NCBI GenBank assembly: GCA_964496435.1
Contig: CAZBZP010000004.1
Location: forward strand, 62,001 to 126,000
DNA from: Berkiella sp964496435
GTDB taxonomy: Bacteria; Pseudomonadota; Gammaproteobacteria; Berkiellales; Berkiellaceae
Length of the DNA stretch: 64,000 nucleotides
Direction of reading: 5' to 3'
Shown piece after piece: positions 41,459 through 51,211 of the stretch. How positions within the stretch are numbered: the first letter of the stretch is position 1; every line of letters begins with the position of its first letter. Position numbers and translations under genes: made by a program. Below the pieces are notes generated by a model. It was not told where the DNA came from. It did not search any database and was given only the letters and a program-made list of their open reading frames with translations.

Positions 41459-43537
41459 CTAATGTGTTGCTAACATCGCTAAGAGCAATAAAGCAACAAT
41501 ATTAATAATCTTAATCATTGGGTTAACAGCTGGACCTGCGGTATCTTTGTAAGGATCGCCAACTGTATCGCCGGTAACAGCTGCTTTATGCGCATCTGAA
41601 CCTTTACCACCATGATGACCATCTTCAATATACTTCTTCGCATTATCCCAAGCACCACCGCCTGAGGTCATGGAGATTGCAACAAAAAGACCTGTCACAA
41701 TGGTACCTAATAACATTGCACCTAAAGCAGTGAATGCCGCTTGTGCACCAGCAATTAAGCGGATACCAAACCATAATACGGCAGGCGCAAGCACAGGTAA
41801 CAAGGAAGGCACTATCATTTCTTTAATAGCACTCTTGGTTAACAAGTCCACGGCTTTACCATATTCTGGTTTAGCTTTTCCTTCCATGATTCCTTTGATT
41901 TCACGAAATTGTCTGCGAACTTCTACAACCACTTGCCCACCAGCTCGACCTACAGCCATCATGCCTAGCGCGCCAAACAAATAAGGTAGAAGGCCACCGA
42001 TAAATAATCCAATCACCACGAAAGGATCATTCAAGGTAAATTGAATATTGAGATCTGGGAAATAAAACTTCAAATCTTCAGTATAAGTAGCAAAAAGAAC
42101 CAAGGCAGCAAGACCTGCTGAACCAATCGCATAACCTTTGGTTACCGCTTTGGTTGTGTTTCCTACCGCATCTAAAGCGTCTGTCACTACACGCACATCT
42201 GCTGGTAATTCTGACATTTCAGCAATACCACCTGCGTTATCAGTGATGGGGCCATAAGCATCAAGTGCAACAATAATACCTGCTAATGCCAACATCGCTG
42301 TTGCGGCTATCCCTACGCCTAATAAACCTGCGTTTAAATAAGAAACCAATATACCTACGCAAATAACCAATACAGGTAAAGCACAGGCTTCCATTGAAAT
42401 AGCTAAACCTTGAATAATATTGGTTGCATGACCTGTTTCAGATGCTGCAGCAACACTACGCACGGGACGATAGCGTGTTGAAGTGTAGTATTCTGTAATC
42501 CACACTAACAATCCTGTAACACCTAAACCTGTCAACGCACAAATGAGTAATTTGATACCATTTGTTGAGCCTGTGGTTAAGGGAATTTCATTATCAAAGC
42601 CAAGTAAGTAATGCGTTGCTCCAATAATCAAAGCACTTGAAATCAATGAGCAAACAATCAATCCCTTATAAAGGGCGCCCATGATATTGTTGCTTGAGCC
42701 TAATTTAACGGCGAAGGTGCCAATGATTGAACCAATAATACATACGCCACCAATTAATAGCGGATACATCATTAATTTTTCTGAAATTTCACCGGTTGCA
42801 AAAATAGCGCCAAGCACCATTGTGGCAACGATGGTCACAACATAGGTTTCAAAAAGATCTGCTGCCATACCAGCGCAGTCGCCAACGTTATCACCAACGT
42901 TATCAGCGATGACCGCAGGATTTCTTGGATCATCTTCTGGGATCCCGGCTTCAATTTTCCCTACCAAATCAGCGCCCACATCTGCACCTTTGGTAAAAAT
43001 ACCTCCACCTAAACGCGCAAAAATGGAAATTAACGAAGCACCAAAACTTAATGCCACTAATGCTTCCATCATCGCACGCTGAGCTAGGCCAATGTTTTTA
43101 AGATACATGTAGTATCCTGTAACGCCTAATAAACCCAGGCCAACAACTAACATGCCGGTAATAGCACCACCTTTAAAAGCAACATCCAAGGCATGCGCTA
43201 AACCTGAGCGTGCAGCTTCAGCCGTGCGTACATTGGCGCGAACAGAAACGTTCATACCAATATAACCTGCTAATCCGGAGAGCACTGCACCGACAATAAA
43301 ACCGATGCCAACATATTTGCCAAGCATAAAAGTAAGAAAGCCAGCAACAAACAAACCAACAAGACCGATTGTCATATATTGCCTATTCAAATAGGCTTTT
43401 GCGCCTTCTTGAATGGCCGATGCAATCTCTATCATTCTTGGGTTACCAGGCGCTGCAGCACAAATTTGCCGCCCCGCATACAAGCCATATAGGAGTGCCA
43501 AACATGAACACCCCAAAATAAAAATGTTAAGTTCCAT
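41459..43537 (-). CDS. hppA: Proton-translocating membrane pyrophosphatase, K+-independent type
   Basis: The 692-residue inner-membrane enzyme hydrolyses pyrophosphate and pumps protons outward. PPi-binding motifs are intact: GADVGADLVGKIEAGIPEDDPRNPAVIADNVGDNVGDCAGMAADLFE, and the C-terminal GDTVGDPYKDTAGPAVNPMIK. GNTTKA in the central region has Lys where K+-dependent enzymes have Ala, so it should not need potassium. About 16 membrane segments are present. It probably supplies PPi hydrolysis and energy together, which may have relaxed selection on the neighbouring soluble homologue. Confidence 0.95.
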   Translation of the reverse strand: MELNIFILGCSCLALLYGLYAGRQICAAAPGNPRMIEIASAIQEGAKAYLNRQYMTIGLVGLFVAGFLTFMLGKYVGIGFIVGAVLSGLAGYIGMNVSVRANVRTAEAARSGLAHALDVAFKGGAITGMLVVGLGLLGVTGYYMYLKNIGLAQRAMMEALVALSFGASLISIFARLGGGIFTKGADVGADLVGKIEAGIPEDDPRNPAVIADNVGDNVGDCAGMAADLFETYVVTIVATMVLGAIFATGEISEKLMMYPLLIGGVCIIGSIIGTFAVKLGSSNNIMGALYKGLIVCSLISSALIIGATHYLLGFDNEIPLTTGSTNGIKLLICALTGLGVTGLLVWITEYYTSTRYRPVRSVAAASETGHATNIIQGLAISMEACALPVLVICVGILVSYLNAGLLGVGIAATAMLALAGIIVALDAYGPITDNAGGIAEMSELPADVRVVTDALDAVGNTTKAVTKGYAIGSAGLAALVLFATYTEDLKFYFPDLNIQFTLNDPFVVIGLFIGGLLPYLFGALGMMAVGRAGGQVVVEVRRQFREIKGIMEGKAKPEYGKAVDLLTKSAIKEMIVPSLLPVLAPAVLWFGIRLIAGAQAAFTALGAMLLGTIVTGLFVAISMTSGGGAWDNAKKYIEDGHHGGKGSDAHKAAVTGDTVGDPYKDTAGPAVNPMIKIINIVALLLLAMLATH

Positions 43538-43741
43538 TACTTACAATCCCCTTTTGTTATCAAACTATCTGCTTGACGATCAGCACAAAAAATACAATGC
43601 CTTTTTGGCAGACAAGTCTGAGCCTTGCCAGTTTATTTTTTGGTTGAAAGACTATAAATTAATTTTGCATTAAGTGGTAGGTTTTATCAGGTTGCTCAGC
43701 TTCAATTTTCGCCGAGTTTTTTTTCAAACTAATTTCAAATG

Positions 43742-46000
43742 CTAAGGATTTCGTGGTGAATTCTTTTTTGGTTTTATAGGCAGCTTTTCTTTATCATCAC
43801 CAGATGCGGGCGCTTGCTTGTTTGCACCCGTCTCAAAGAGAGATGATGTCTGCGAGTTGCCTTCATTTAGCGGGTTAGTTTTCACAACTGCTTTTCGGCT
43901 TGCTTTTTCATTGTTCGCTAATTTTTTATTAAGTGCCTTTTGCTGTTTAAGGTGCTGATCCTTATCATAAGAAATATCAGGCGCGATGCCCCCTTTGACG
44001 GTTTCTTTTGGCTTGTTTACTTTCTTTTCGCTTTTAAATAAATCGACTGTTATTTTAAAGCTGATGGATAGTGCGGCTGTAGTGAAAAGAGCACTCACAA
44101 CACTCAATCCCGTAATCGCTGCTGCTGCCGCAGGCGCTGCAGGAGATGCCACTGCAGGAATTAGAACGGTTGTGGCTAAACTTATCACAGATAACCCCAA
44201 ACATAGCCCAACATTAATTAAGCGTTTGGGTACTGCATGCTCTAAAAAGCGAAGCTTTTCCTTTTTCTCAATGACATTAAAAGTATTAGCGAACCTTTGT
44301 GTAAAATCCTTTTTTAAATGTTCGGAATTTGATTTAACTTGCTTATTATCAGCAACCTTATAATCTGGCGCCAAGGTTTGTTGTTGTATCATCTCAACGA
44401 CTTCATCAACTTGAGACTTTGTATCTTCATTTTTCCTTAAGACACGATCTCTTTTGGCCGCCACATAATCCGTTGCTCGTTTAATTAAATTGTTCTTTTT
44501 AAGATCAAAATCAATATGAGGTGAATCAAATTGCATACCCAAATTAGCGTGTTGCGAAAGAGTTAACTGTTTTTGAGAATAAATTCTTGAATTTAACTTA
44601 TCATCGATGCTTAAGGTCTGGTAATCGCTATTAACTTGCTGACATTGATTAATTTTATCCCTGATTATGTCAAATGAATTTGCATTAGATATCATTAAAC
44701 TGCTTAATTTATCTTCTATGCTGAACCATTCATTCATCGATAGCGTATCAGGAGATTGGATAAGCTCTCTAATATATTTTTCAAGCGTTTCCTTAGCCTC
44801 ATTATATGGCACCATCTCTGAGCTTAAATTACGACTCAAAGCCTGCAAGTGTGAAATCAATTCACGAGGAGATTGAATATACTGATTAATTGTGTGAACT
44901 GCTTTTGTTTCCTTAAAGGAGGATAAATAATATTGCTCAAAACTGACATCCTGGGCTTTTAATTGCTTGTCGGCTGTTATATTAAGATAGTGGTTACCTA
45001 ATTGTGAATATAATAATTTAATATCATCTTTGGAAACTTTTTTCTTTTCTAAAGAGGATATAATTTCATTTTTGATATACTCAGGCAAATCTTGTGAAAC
45101 TACTTTTTCGCGTGTCAATTTATACTGATTAATTGAACGCCATACTGAAGGAGAAACCTGAGGGATTTGTCTTACAGCAACACAAGCTGAATTATAACTT
45201 TGTATATTTTTTTCTAATTCCTCCTTAGATTGCTTTATGACCTCTTTTACTGCGGGCAGCTTATCGAGTAAGTCAATATCTAAAGTTATTGTAAACTTTT
45301 TTGCATCAATATTTTCAACGGTTTGCCCGCCTTGATTATTATCTTTGCTAAAATCCTCTATTGCTTTATTAAGTTGCGCCACCAATAATTGTCTGTCTTG
45401 TAGACTAATAGAAGTTGTTTTTATGAGCATTGATCGTAATTGATATAAAGATTGATATATTTTTTGTTGAGAAAATGTATAAGTATTTACTTTCTCTTTA
45501 TCGATGGGATTAAGCTTAAGTCCTCTGATGAGGCGTTCTATATCCGCTGTTGTTTGTAATTCTTTGCGTAAGCTATTTCGTTCTTTGCGCTCACTCCAAT
45601 ACACCATGGTATTGCGAATTGTTGCGCCTATAGAAGCTACAAACATAAATGGTGGCACTAAAAAACTAGCACCCACAATAACAGCGATGGAGGCTGGAAT
45701 TGCTAAAGCAATCGCTATTGAATATCCAATGACGGGTATAATTTTTTGCGAGGTTTTTAAATTATTATTTTTTAATATATCGTAGATTAAATAGCCACCC
45801 AATCCTGCTGCAACGCCTGTTAGCACATCTCCAGCAAGTTTTGCCAAATCGCTAAGTGCATCTCCCGGATGTAAATGAATCATCGAGTTCCAAGCGCTTT
45901 TAATCGCATCCCCTGCTAATCTAGGCTGCGATAGAATGGAAATATATTCGGGTAGTGCCACGTTACAAGTCTTCTCTTTGAGTATTCTTTTATCATACAC
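43742..46000 (-). CDS. Large membrane/coiled-coil protein, candidate effector
   Basis: The 752-residue protein has hydrophobic segments near 55-135 (GVAAGLGGYLIYDIL, then VIGYSIAIALAIPASIAVIVGASFLVPPFMFVASIG), a long helical charged middle (140-570), a second hydrophobic hairpin (about 600-660, Ala/Pro-rich) and a basic disordered tail (680-752). It has no signal peptide or known domain. The layout resembles host-membrane-inserted proteins of intracellular bacteria. Codon use matches neighbours. No function can be named. Confidence 0.6.
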   Translation of the reverse strand: MYDKRILKEKTCNVALPEYISILSQPRLAGDAIKSAWNSMIHLHPGDALSDLAKLAGDVLTGVAAGLGGYLIYDILKNNNLKTSQKIIPVIGYSIAIALAIPASIAVIVGASFLVPPFMFVASIGATIRNTMVYWSERKERNSLRKELQTTADIERLIRGLKLNPIDKEKVNTYTFSQQKIYQSLYQLRSMLIKTTSISLQDRQLLVAQLNKAIEDFSKDNNQGGQTVENIDAKKFTITLDIDLLDKLPAVKEVIKQSKEELEKNIQSYNSACVAVRQIPQVSPSVWRSINQYKLTREKVVSQDLPEYIKNEIISSLEKKKVSKDDIKLLYSQLGNHYLNITADKQLKAQDVSFEQYYLSSFKETKAVHTINQYIQSPRELISHLQALSRNLSSEMVPYNEAKETLEKYIRELIQSPDTLSMNEWFSIEDKLSSLMISNANSFDIIRDKINQCQQVNSDYQTLSIDDKLNSRIYSQKQLTLSQHANLGMQFDSPHIDFDLKKNNLIKRATDYVAAKRDRVLRKNEDTKSQVDEVVEMIQQQTLAPDYKVADNKQVKSNSEHLKKDFTQRFANTFNVIEKKEKLRFLEHAVPKRLINVGLCLGLSVISLATTVLIPAVASPAAPAAAAAITGLSVVSALFTTAALSISFKITVDLFKSEKKVNKPKETVKGGIAPDISYDKDQHLKQQKALNKKLANNEKASRKAVVKTNPLNEGNSQTSSLFETGANKQAPASGDDKEKLPIKPKKNSPRNP

Positions 46001-46088
46001 TTAGCAAAATCATGCACGAAGAGTGTAAGTATTCATCTTGATTATCTTTCCAGACAAACAGTGTAAGCACGCATTACCCTTATTTAAA

Positions 46089-46113
46089 AAAAAGGGCTAT
46101 AAAGCCCCCTTTT
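46089..46113 (-). terminator. Rho-independent terminator
   Basis: On the minus strand GGGCT/AGCCC (46107-46103 and 46098-46094) around TTAT is followed by a T-run, just after the stop of the small secreted protein gene. Confidence 0.75.
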
Positions 46114-46135
46114 ATAAACTTGATAACAAAGTATC

Positions 46136-46471
46136 TTACATTTCTCTGCAACGAATGATGATTTTCTGGTTTGTGTCCATACCATACCCAGAACAACGAG
46201 CATTACGCTTCTTTTCACCTACAATACCAACCACTTCAAAATCTTCATTGTTGTTAAGGAAAAATGAACGCATACCATTGGTCTTTATATATTTAAAACC
46301 TGCAGGTTTTTCATAACGATACATTTTCAAAACAATTGTTGAGTTGTTTAAAGGGACATTCTGAATAGGTGAGTCTTTGGCATATTCTAAGGTAAATTTT
46401 TCTTTTGCTTGCACGCCAGATGCACAGCTAAGAGCAACCAAGGCCAAACCGATTTTCATTAGATTTTTCAT
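46136..46471 (-). CDS. Small secreted protein, unknown
   Basis: The 111-residue precursor starts at the ATG with AAGGAG eight bases upstream (an in-frame TTG lies at 46477). Signal peptide MKNLMKIGLALVALSCASGVQA. The mature part is basic with two Cys (ARCSGYGMDTNQKIIIRCREM), probably disulfide bonded. No family is recognised. Confidence 0.7.
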   Translation of the reverse strand: MKNLMKIGLALVALSCASGVQAKEKFTLEYAKDSPIQNVPLNNSTIVLKMYRYEKPAGFKYIKTNGMRSFFLNNNEDFEVVGIVGEKKRNARCSGYGMDTNQKIIIRCREM

Positions 46472-46567
46472 GGACAAACTCCTTAAGACTTAAAGGGGAT
46501 ATACACACTAAAATATTTAAGCCGTAAGATTGTTTTCGGTCACCTTAAGGATCTCTAAACTGGATAT

Positions 46568-49342
46568 TTATACCTTTTTATTAATTTTAAAATTATTTCG
46601 TTCTTCTGATTTTTTCTCTGTAACTTCTCTAAAGACATAGAGCTTCAATAATTTACCATCTTGCGAGCAAATAGTTTGTTCTACCATACCCTGTGCGCGC
46701 AACTTTCCTTTACCATGTGCGCCTAAGACTTTTAATCTGGCTCTGGCAATTTTATTTCCGTTTTCATGATTAACAGTAAACAATTTTGCCCCTTGTTGGT
46801 TTTTACTATCAGAGGAAATAGCTTTAACAGGTTGATAGCCATCAGGCCCTTTCTCTATAAATTTATAAAAAGGCTTAAATCGTTCATCACCTTGGGGCAT
46901 CGTCATAAATAAGGTACGACTAGGTAATCTGCTGGAATACATAGGAACAATTGGCGTAAAACCTTCCAATGGTGTAAATCCAAAAGTTTCAATATCATCC
47001 GGCACGTACTCTGGTATTGGTATGGAGGATGTTTTAGGTGCGCTGAAATTTAATTCGTTAAATTCAGCTGTTAATTTATCAACCAATTGTTGTTGCTGTT
47101 CAACATAGTTGTTAATGGTTGCTGATAGTTCTTTGATTATCTCAAGGTAATTTGAGGAAAACAAATTATCTACATCGAGTGTTAATTGATTAGATGCTAT
47201 TTTCAACTTGGGATTTTTTTCAAGAAATGCCTTCAGTAAAATGCTCACGTCTTCTTGCGCATATTTAAAATCAAAGTTAATTGTTAGCTTTTTGTTTTGG
47301 GTGTCCACCTCAAAAGTAGCCATACCCTTTAAATATTCATGCGCTATTTTTAGTCGTTGTGCAAAAAAAGCTGATTCAACTTTAGCGAGCAATTCTTTTA
47401 CACATTCTCGTTTTTGCAATATTTCACTATCAACAAAAAAAGGATGAATTAATGTGAGTGCGCACTGTGCGCCCTTTAGTATTTCATAGCTCTTTTCGGG
47501 TTTGTTTCTCTCTAAAAAGGTGGCTGACAATTTTTCAGATAGTTCTAAAAGCATTGGATCAAATAACAATCCTGATTTTGAATTAAATTCAAATGCTTTG
47601 CTAATATAGCGTGCAGATTTATTTAGCCAGCCATGCTGGATAAATACTTGACTCATGGTCGCATAACAACGCGCTCTTAAATGACACATGTTCTCTTCAA
47701 GGCTTTCATTATCAATTGCCATGGCATCAGCAAATCGCAGTGCTTCAACTGATAAATTTAAGGCAACATCAAGATTAGCTTGCTTAAGATGTGCGCGCGC
47801 CATAAGATCACACGTATTGACCAGGGCGTCAGACAGCGAATTAAATAATGCTCTTGATTTTGATTTTAGACACTTGCCGTGTCTTTTTAAAAGCATTCTG
47901 AGATGATTTTCAATTTGGGGTAAAAGAATCCCTGAATATTCACTATCTGCATTTTGGTTGAATTCTTGTAATAGAGGCTGAAATATCTGAGCAAAATTAA
48001 TAACAATATCTTCAAAAACACTCTTGCTTTCAGATCTTATGTTTTCAGCGCCTTCTCTGGCAGCAAGCTCAAGAAATCTCTCAATAATTTTAAAATATAA
48101 AGAGAGGTTATGTGATAATTCAAGGCCATATTGCCTGGTAATCTCTGTTCCTTGATGTAGAACAAGACATCTTTTATTAATTTCTCCCAAGTGCCGGTTC
48201 AACAAAAAGATGCTCAGATTAAACGCATCTAGCAGTTGCTGCTTTGTTTTTACTTTTCTAAAGAGTTCTGTTCGTGTCAACTGAAAAGAGCTTGGTTGGC
48301 TTTGACATGTCGGGGCCATGTTTGGAAAGGCCTCAGCCAAGATGGCTTTAATTTTTATTACATGCCCTAAGTCCGCTATTTTAGGATGATGACAAGCATT
48401 AAGAAGATGCTGCACATTAAAGCGCCATTTGGGGTTTTTAAGATAGGCTTTAAATTGTTCGCAGTCGCTAATAATGCGCTTTTTAAAAGTGCCATCCGCT
48501 ATTTGCTCTTCACCTATTATGAGGAAATCATTTAATTTTTCACGACTGATATTGTATAGCGAAAATACATCATCTGGTAAATGGGACAATTCTAAACCTG
48601 CCCCGGCACTAAACATAGCATTCAAGCAAGCTATTTTCGTTTGTTTGCTAATATTTTTAGCGCTTATAAGTTGTTGATGTGCTTCATACATGGCAGTTAA
48701 ACCACGCGCTAAGATTACTTCACAATTACTTGATTCTAGCAGCTGGCGTAACACTTGAGGTTGCCCATGATAAAATGCCGCCCACAAAGGCGTCATGCCA
48801 TTAAAATCGGCCACATTTGTTGCGACTTGTTGCTCGAGGCAAAAAGAAACAAAAGAGTTGTTACCATGGCAAGCAGCCCTGAACAGTGGCGTTTGGCCAT
48901 CAACATCAGGCGCATTAATCAATGCAGGAAATTTTATATATAGGCATGATATTGCCTTCTCAAAAGGCGTTATTGCTAAATAATGAAATAGGGTTTGCCC
49001 ATAAATATCAGGCTGCACTTGGCTCTGCGCAGCTGCTAAATAATCCACAACCGCTTCTTGGGCACTTAGGTTTTGAGCATCCACCATGCATGCTTCCATG
49101 AGCGGGGTACGTCTTTTTTGATTTTGTTCATCAACAGACAATCCCCATTCTTTATGCAAATATTTAAGCACAAGAATAAAACCACGTTTTGTGGCTTCCA
49201 TGAGCAATGTTGTAGGCAGTCTAAAATCAGATTGGTTTAATAGTAAACTTGGATCTAAATTGGCTTTTTTTGTCTTTAGCTGCCCAAGAACTTGTTTGTC
49301 AGTTTTACCATTTTTAATGGCTTGCGAAAGGTGTTCAAGCAT
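46568..49342 (-). CDS. Ankyrin-repeat protein, 924 aa, candidate effector
   Basis: Ankyrin repeats occupy about residues 40-230: TTLLMEATKRGFILVLKYLHK, RTPLMEACMV, QTLFHYLAITPFEKAISCLY, QTPLFRAACHGNNSFVSFCLEQ and MTPLWAAFYHGQPQVLRQLLE. Residues 330-690 are helical with TPR-like pairs (for example QHGWLNKSARYISKAFEFNSK), and a small mixed domain ends the protein. There is no signal peptide. Ankyrin proteins of this size are common as host-directed effectors in Legionellales, which is an inference from lifestyle and not from a secretion signal. Confidence 0.8.
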   Translation of the reverse strand: MLEHLSQAIKNGKTDKQVLGQLKTKKANLDPSLLLNQSDFRLPTTLLMEATKRGFILVLKYLHKEWGLSVDEQNQKRRTPLMEACMVDAQNLSAQEAVVDYLAAAQSQVQPDIYGQTLFHYLAITPFEKAISCLYIKFPALINAPDVDGQTPLFRAACHGNNSFVSFCLEQQVATNVADFNGMTPLWAAFYHGQPQVLRQLLESSNCEVILARGLTAMYEAHQQLISAKNISKQTKIACLNAMFSAGAGLELSHLPDDVFSLYNISREKLNDFLIIGEEQIADGTFKKRIISDCEQFKAYLKNPKWRFNVQHLLNACHHPKIADLGHVIKIKAILAEAFPNMAPTCQSQPSSFQLTRTELFRKVKTKQQLLDAFNLSIFLLNRHLGEINKRCLVLHQGTEITRQYGLELSHNLSLYFKIIERFLELAAREGAENIRSESKSVFEDIVINFAQIFQPLLQEFNQNADSEYSGILLPQIENHLRMLLKRHGKCLKSKSRALFNSLSDALVNTCDLMARAHLKQANLDVALNLSVEALRFADAMAIDNESLEENMCHLRARCYATMSQVFIQHGWLNKSARYISKAFEFNSKSGLLFDPMLLELSEKLSATFLERNKPEKSYEILKGAQCALTLIHPFFVDSEILQKRECVKELLAKVESAFFAQRLKIAHEYLKGMATFEVDTQNKKLTINFDFKYAQEDVSILLKAFLEKNPKLKIASNQLTLDVDNLFSSNYLEIIKELSATINNYVEQQQQLVDKLTAEFNELNFSAPKTSSIPIPEYVPDDIETFGFTPLEGFTPIVPMYSSRLPSRTLFMTMPQGDERFKPFYKFIEKGPDGYQPVKAISSDSKNQQGAKLFTVNHENGNKIARARLKVLGAHGKGKLRAQGMVEQTICSQDGKLLKLYVFREVTEKKSEERNNFKINKKV

Positions 49343-49502
49343 CGTTTCGTTTGTTGATTAATGAGCGTGAGCGGTAGCTTAGCACACAAACTAACCTATT
49401 TGAATGCCCTATATTTTTTGTGACTATCCTGGCGTCAATGGATTTCTTACAATACGGTGTGAGTAGATATTCACATAAATTGTTAAAATGAGGAGTTATA
49501 AC

Positions 49503-49739
49503 ATGAGAATGCTAGATGTTGCAGAAATGAATGACGTAAACGCTGGCTGTTATGCTAAAGGCATACACCCTAGCGATTGGATGTTTTCAGCTGGGTTTGG
49601 CGCCACCATGGGGACTTTTACCTACATGATCACAGCCTTTTCAGCACATCCTGCCGGCATAGCCGCCATTTTTGTTGGCACGGGTATAGCCGTGGGGATC
49701 CATGCAACCCATGATCTATTACAATCAGCGGGTTTATAA
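49503..49739 (+). CDS. Double-glycine-leader-like small peptide
   Basis: The 78-residue product starts MRMLDVAEMNDVNAGCYAKG, with a leader ending in NAG before Cys. The following Gly-rich hydrophobic part (AGFGATMGTFTYMITAFSAHPAGIAAIFVGTGIAVG) resembles a class II bacteriocin or microcin. AGGAG lies seven bases before the ATG at 49503. Same general design as the gene at 38.8-39.2 kb, though the sequences differ. Confidence 0.6.
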   Translation: MRMLDVAEMNDVNAGCYAKGIHPSDWMFSAGFGATMGTFTYMITAFSAHPAGIAAIFVGTGIAVGIHATHDLLQSAGL

Positions 49740-49813
49740 AAATAAGGGCGAAAATTCTCTTTTCTGATTTTTCCTATATAATCACCCCCTGCTACTTATC
49801 TAGGAAATCTATA

Positions 49814-50551
49814 ATGCATAGAAAAATACACACAAGTCTTCTCGCAGCACTTTGTTTAGCGCCATTTTGCGCTGCTGCAGAGCCTTTCTTTACCGGTGAC
49901 GGTACTACCGTTCCTTATAAAGAATGGGAATTTGAGTTAAACAGTACAATGACTTTTGCTGAGCATGAGCCTGATGAGAAAAGCGTCGGCCTCGAAATTA
50001 AATATGGTCTTTTATCCCGTGTCGAATTATTTTTAGAAATGGGTTATGACCATATCTCTAAAGATCATACAGGCGAAGAGGTCATGCCAGCTTTACATGG
50101 CGTTGGTGATTCTGAAATCGGTTTTAAATATCGCTTTTTAGATGAATGCGCTATTGGACCTAAAATGGCCATTGAACCCAGATTAGGTCTTCCCACAGCC
50201 AATAAGAAAATGGGTAATGACAGAATGTGGTTTGAGATCCCATTATGGCTTGAAAAAAATTGGGGTGATTTCTCAACCTCAGGCGGTGCAGGTTACGTAT
50301 TTAATGATGCTGATGAAGCAAAGAATTTTACTTTTGCTGGATGGAAAGTTCGTTACGACCTAACTGAAAGCTTAAATATTGGTGCTGAAATATTTTATCA
50401 AGGTGCGGACAGTACTGATAATAGCGATGTCACTTTAGCGAATTTGGGTACCGTTTATAAATTAAATGATGCTTTTAATTTGCAGTTAGGACTTGGACAT
50501 TCTATTCATGGAGAGAAACAAACTGTGCTTTATTTAGGCATCAGCACCTAA
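49814..50551 (+). CDS. Outer-membrane beta-barrel protein, MetA/phenol-degradation family-like
   Basis: Signal peptide (ending near CAAA-EP), then alternating amphipathic strands with aromatic ends: VGLEIKYGLLSRVELFLEMGYDHI, DSEIGFKYRFLDE, AIEPRLGLPTANK, WFEIPLWLEKNWGDFSTSGGAGYVFN and LNIGAEIFYQG. The C-terminal AFNLQLGLGHSIHGEKQTVLYLGIST ends in a barrel-closing strand. The layout fits PF13557-type outer-membrane proteins; cargo is unknown. Confidence 0.75.
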   Translation: MHRKIHTSLLAALCLAPFCAAAEPFFTGDGTTVPYKEWEFELNSTMTFAEHEPDEKSVGLEIKYGLLSRVELFLEMGYDHISKDHTGEEVMPALHGVGDSEIGFKYRFLDECAIGPKMAIEPRLGLPTANKKMGNDRMWFEIPLWLEKNWGDFSTSGGAGYVFNDADEAKNFTFAGWKVRYDLTESLNIGAEIFYQGADSTDNSDVTLANLGTVYKLNDAFNLQLGLGHSIHGEKQTVLYLGIST

Positions 50552-50580
50552 TTCTTGCGCATACTGTTTTTTATCTTGTG

Positions 50581-50601
50581 GGGCGGACTGCATGTCCGCC
50601 C
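50581..50601. terminator. Palindrome between convergent genes, GGGCGGA type
   Basis: GGGCGGAC (50581-50588) and GTCCGCCC (50594-50601) form an 8-bp perfect stem with loop TGCAT. It is nearly the same as the element at 24119-24139, including CTC after the second arm. Confidence 0.5.
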
Positions 50602-50609
50602 TCCTCACA

Positions 50610-51059
50610 TTACACCATTTCCTGCTCATAAAACGTCTTAAAGCGCTTTAAGGCTTTCTCATTTTCCATAATAACCAATAAGGTATTATCACCTGCAATA
50701 GTACCTATCACGCCATGATAGGGATCTACTTTTTCCATATCCGGTTTACTTATTTGTTGATCAATCTGTTCGCCAATGGCACTGGCATGCCCCGGTAAAG
50801 TTTGAATGACCAATAAATTTGGCATCGAAGCTTTGATACTAAAAATAGGGATCCGACTAAATTGTGGTTGCGTTAATACCTGATAACGCTGATTTATTTT
50901 ATTGATATTTAATTTTTTGAGCCATCTTGATAATGTAGACTGTGGTAAATCAATACCCTCTTCTTTTAGTTTTTCAACAATCTGATTTTGTTCTGATAAG
51001 GTGTTATTAGCGATAATACGCAGCAACACATTTTCTATCTTGTCTGATTTACGTGTCAT
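50610..51059 (-). CDS. argR: Arginine repressor
   Basis: ArgR is a hexameric repressor of arginine genes with arginine as corepressor. The 149-residue protein has the winged-helix N-terminal domain (IVEKLKEEGIDLPQSTLSRWLKKLNINKINQRYQV, containing the SQST-type recognition helix) and a C-terminal oligomerisation domain with PGHASAIGEQIDQ and GTIAGDNTLLVI, which includes the Asp pair region that contacts arginine. I chose the ATG at 51059. No arg structural gene is adjacent. Confidence 0.92.
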   Translation of the reverse strand: MTRKSDKIENVLLRIIANNTLSEQNQIVEKLKEEGIDLPQSTLSRWLKKLNINKINQRYQVLTQPQFSRIPIFSIKASMPNLLVIQTLPGHASAIGEQIDQQISKPDMEKVDPYHGVIGTIAGDNTLLVIMENEKALKRFKTFYEQEMV

Positions 51060-51211
51060 CAAGGTACCCTCAGTATGCCATTTAAGCGCTTTGACTTGAG
51101 CAATCGCTGCGCTTTCCTATTATATCCCTATATTGGATATTTTGTAGATGTTGTTGACCTAGTTAATGAACCAAGCAGATTTTATTGTGCTATAAAAAGT
51201 GCGCATCTCCA

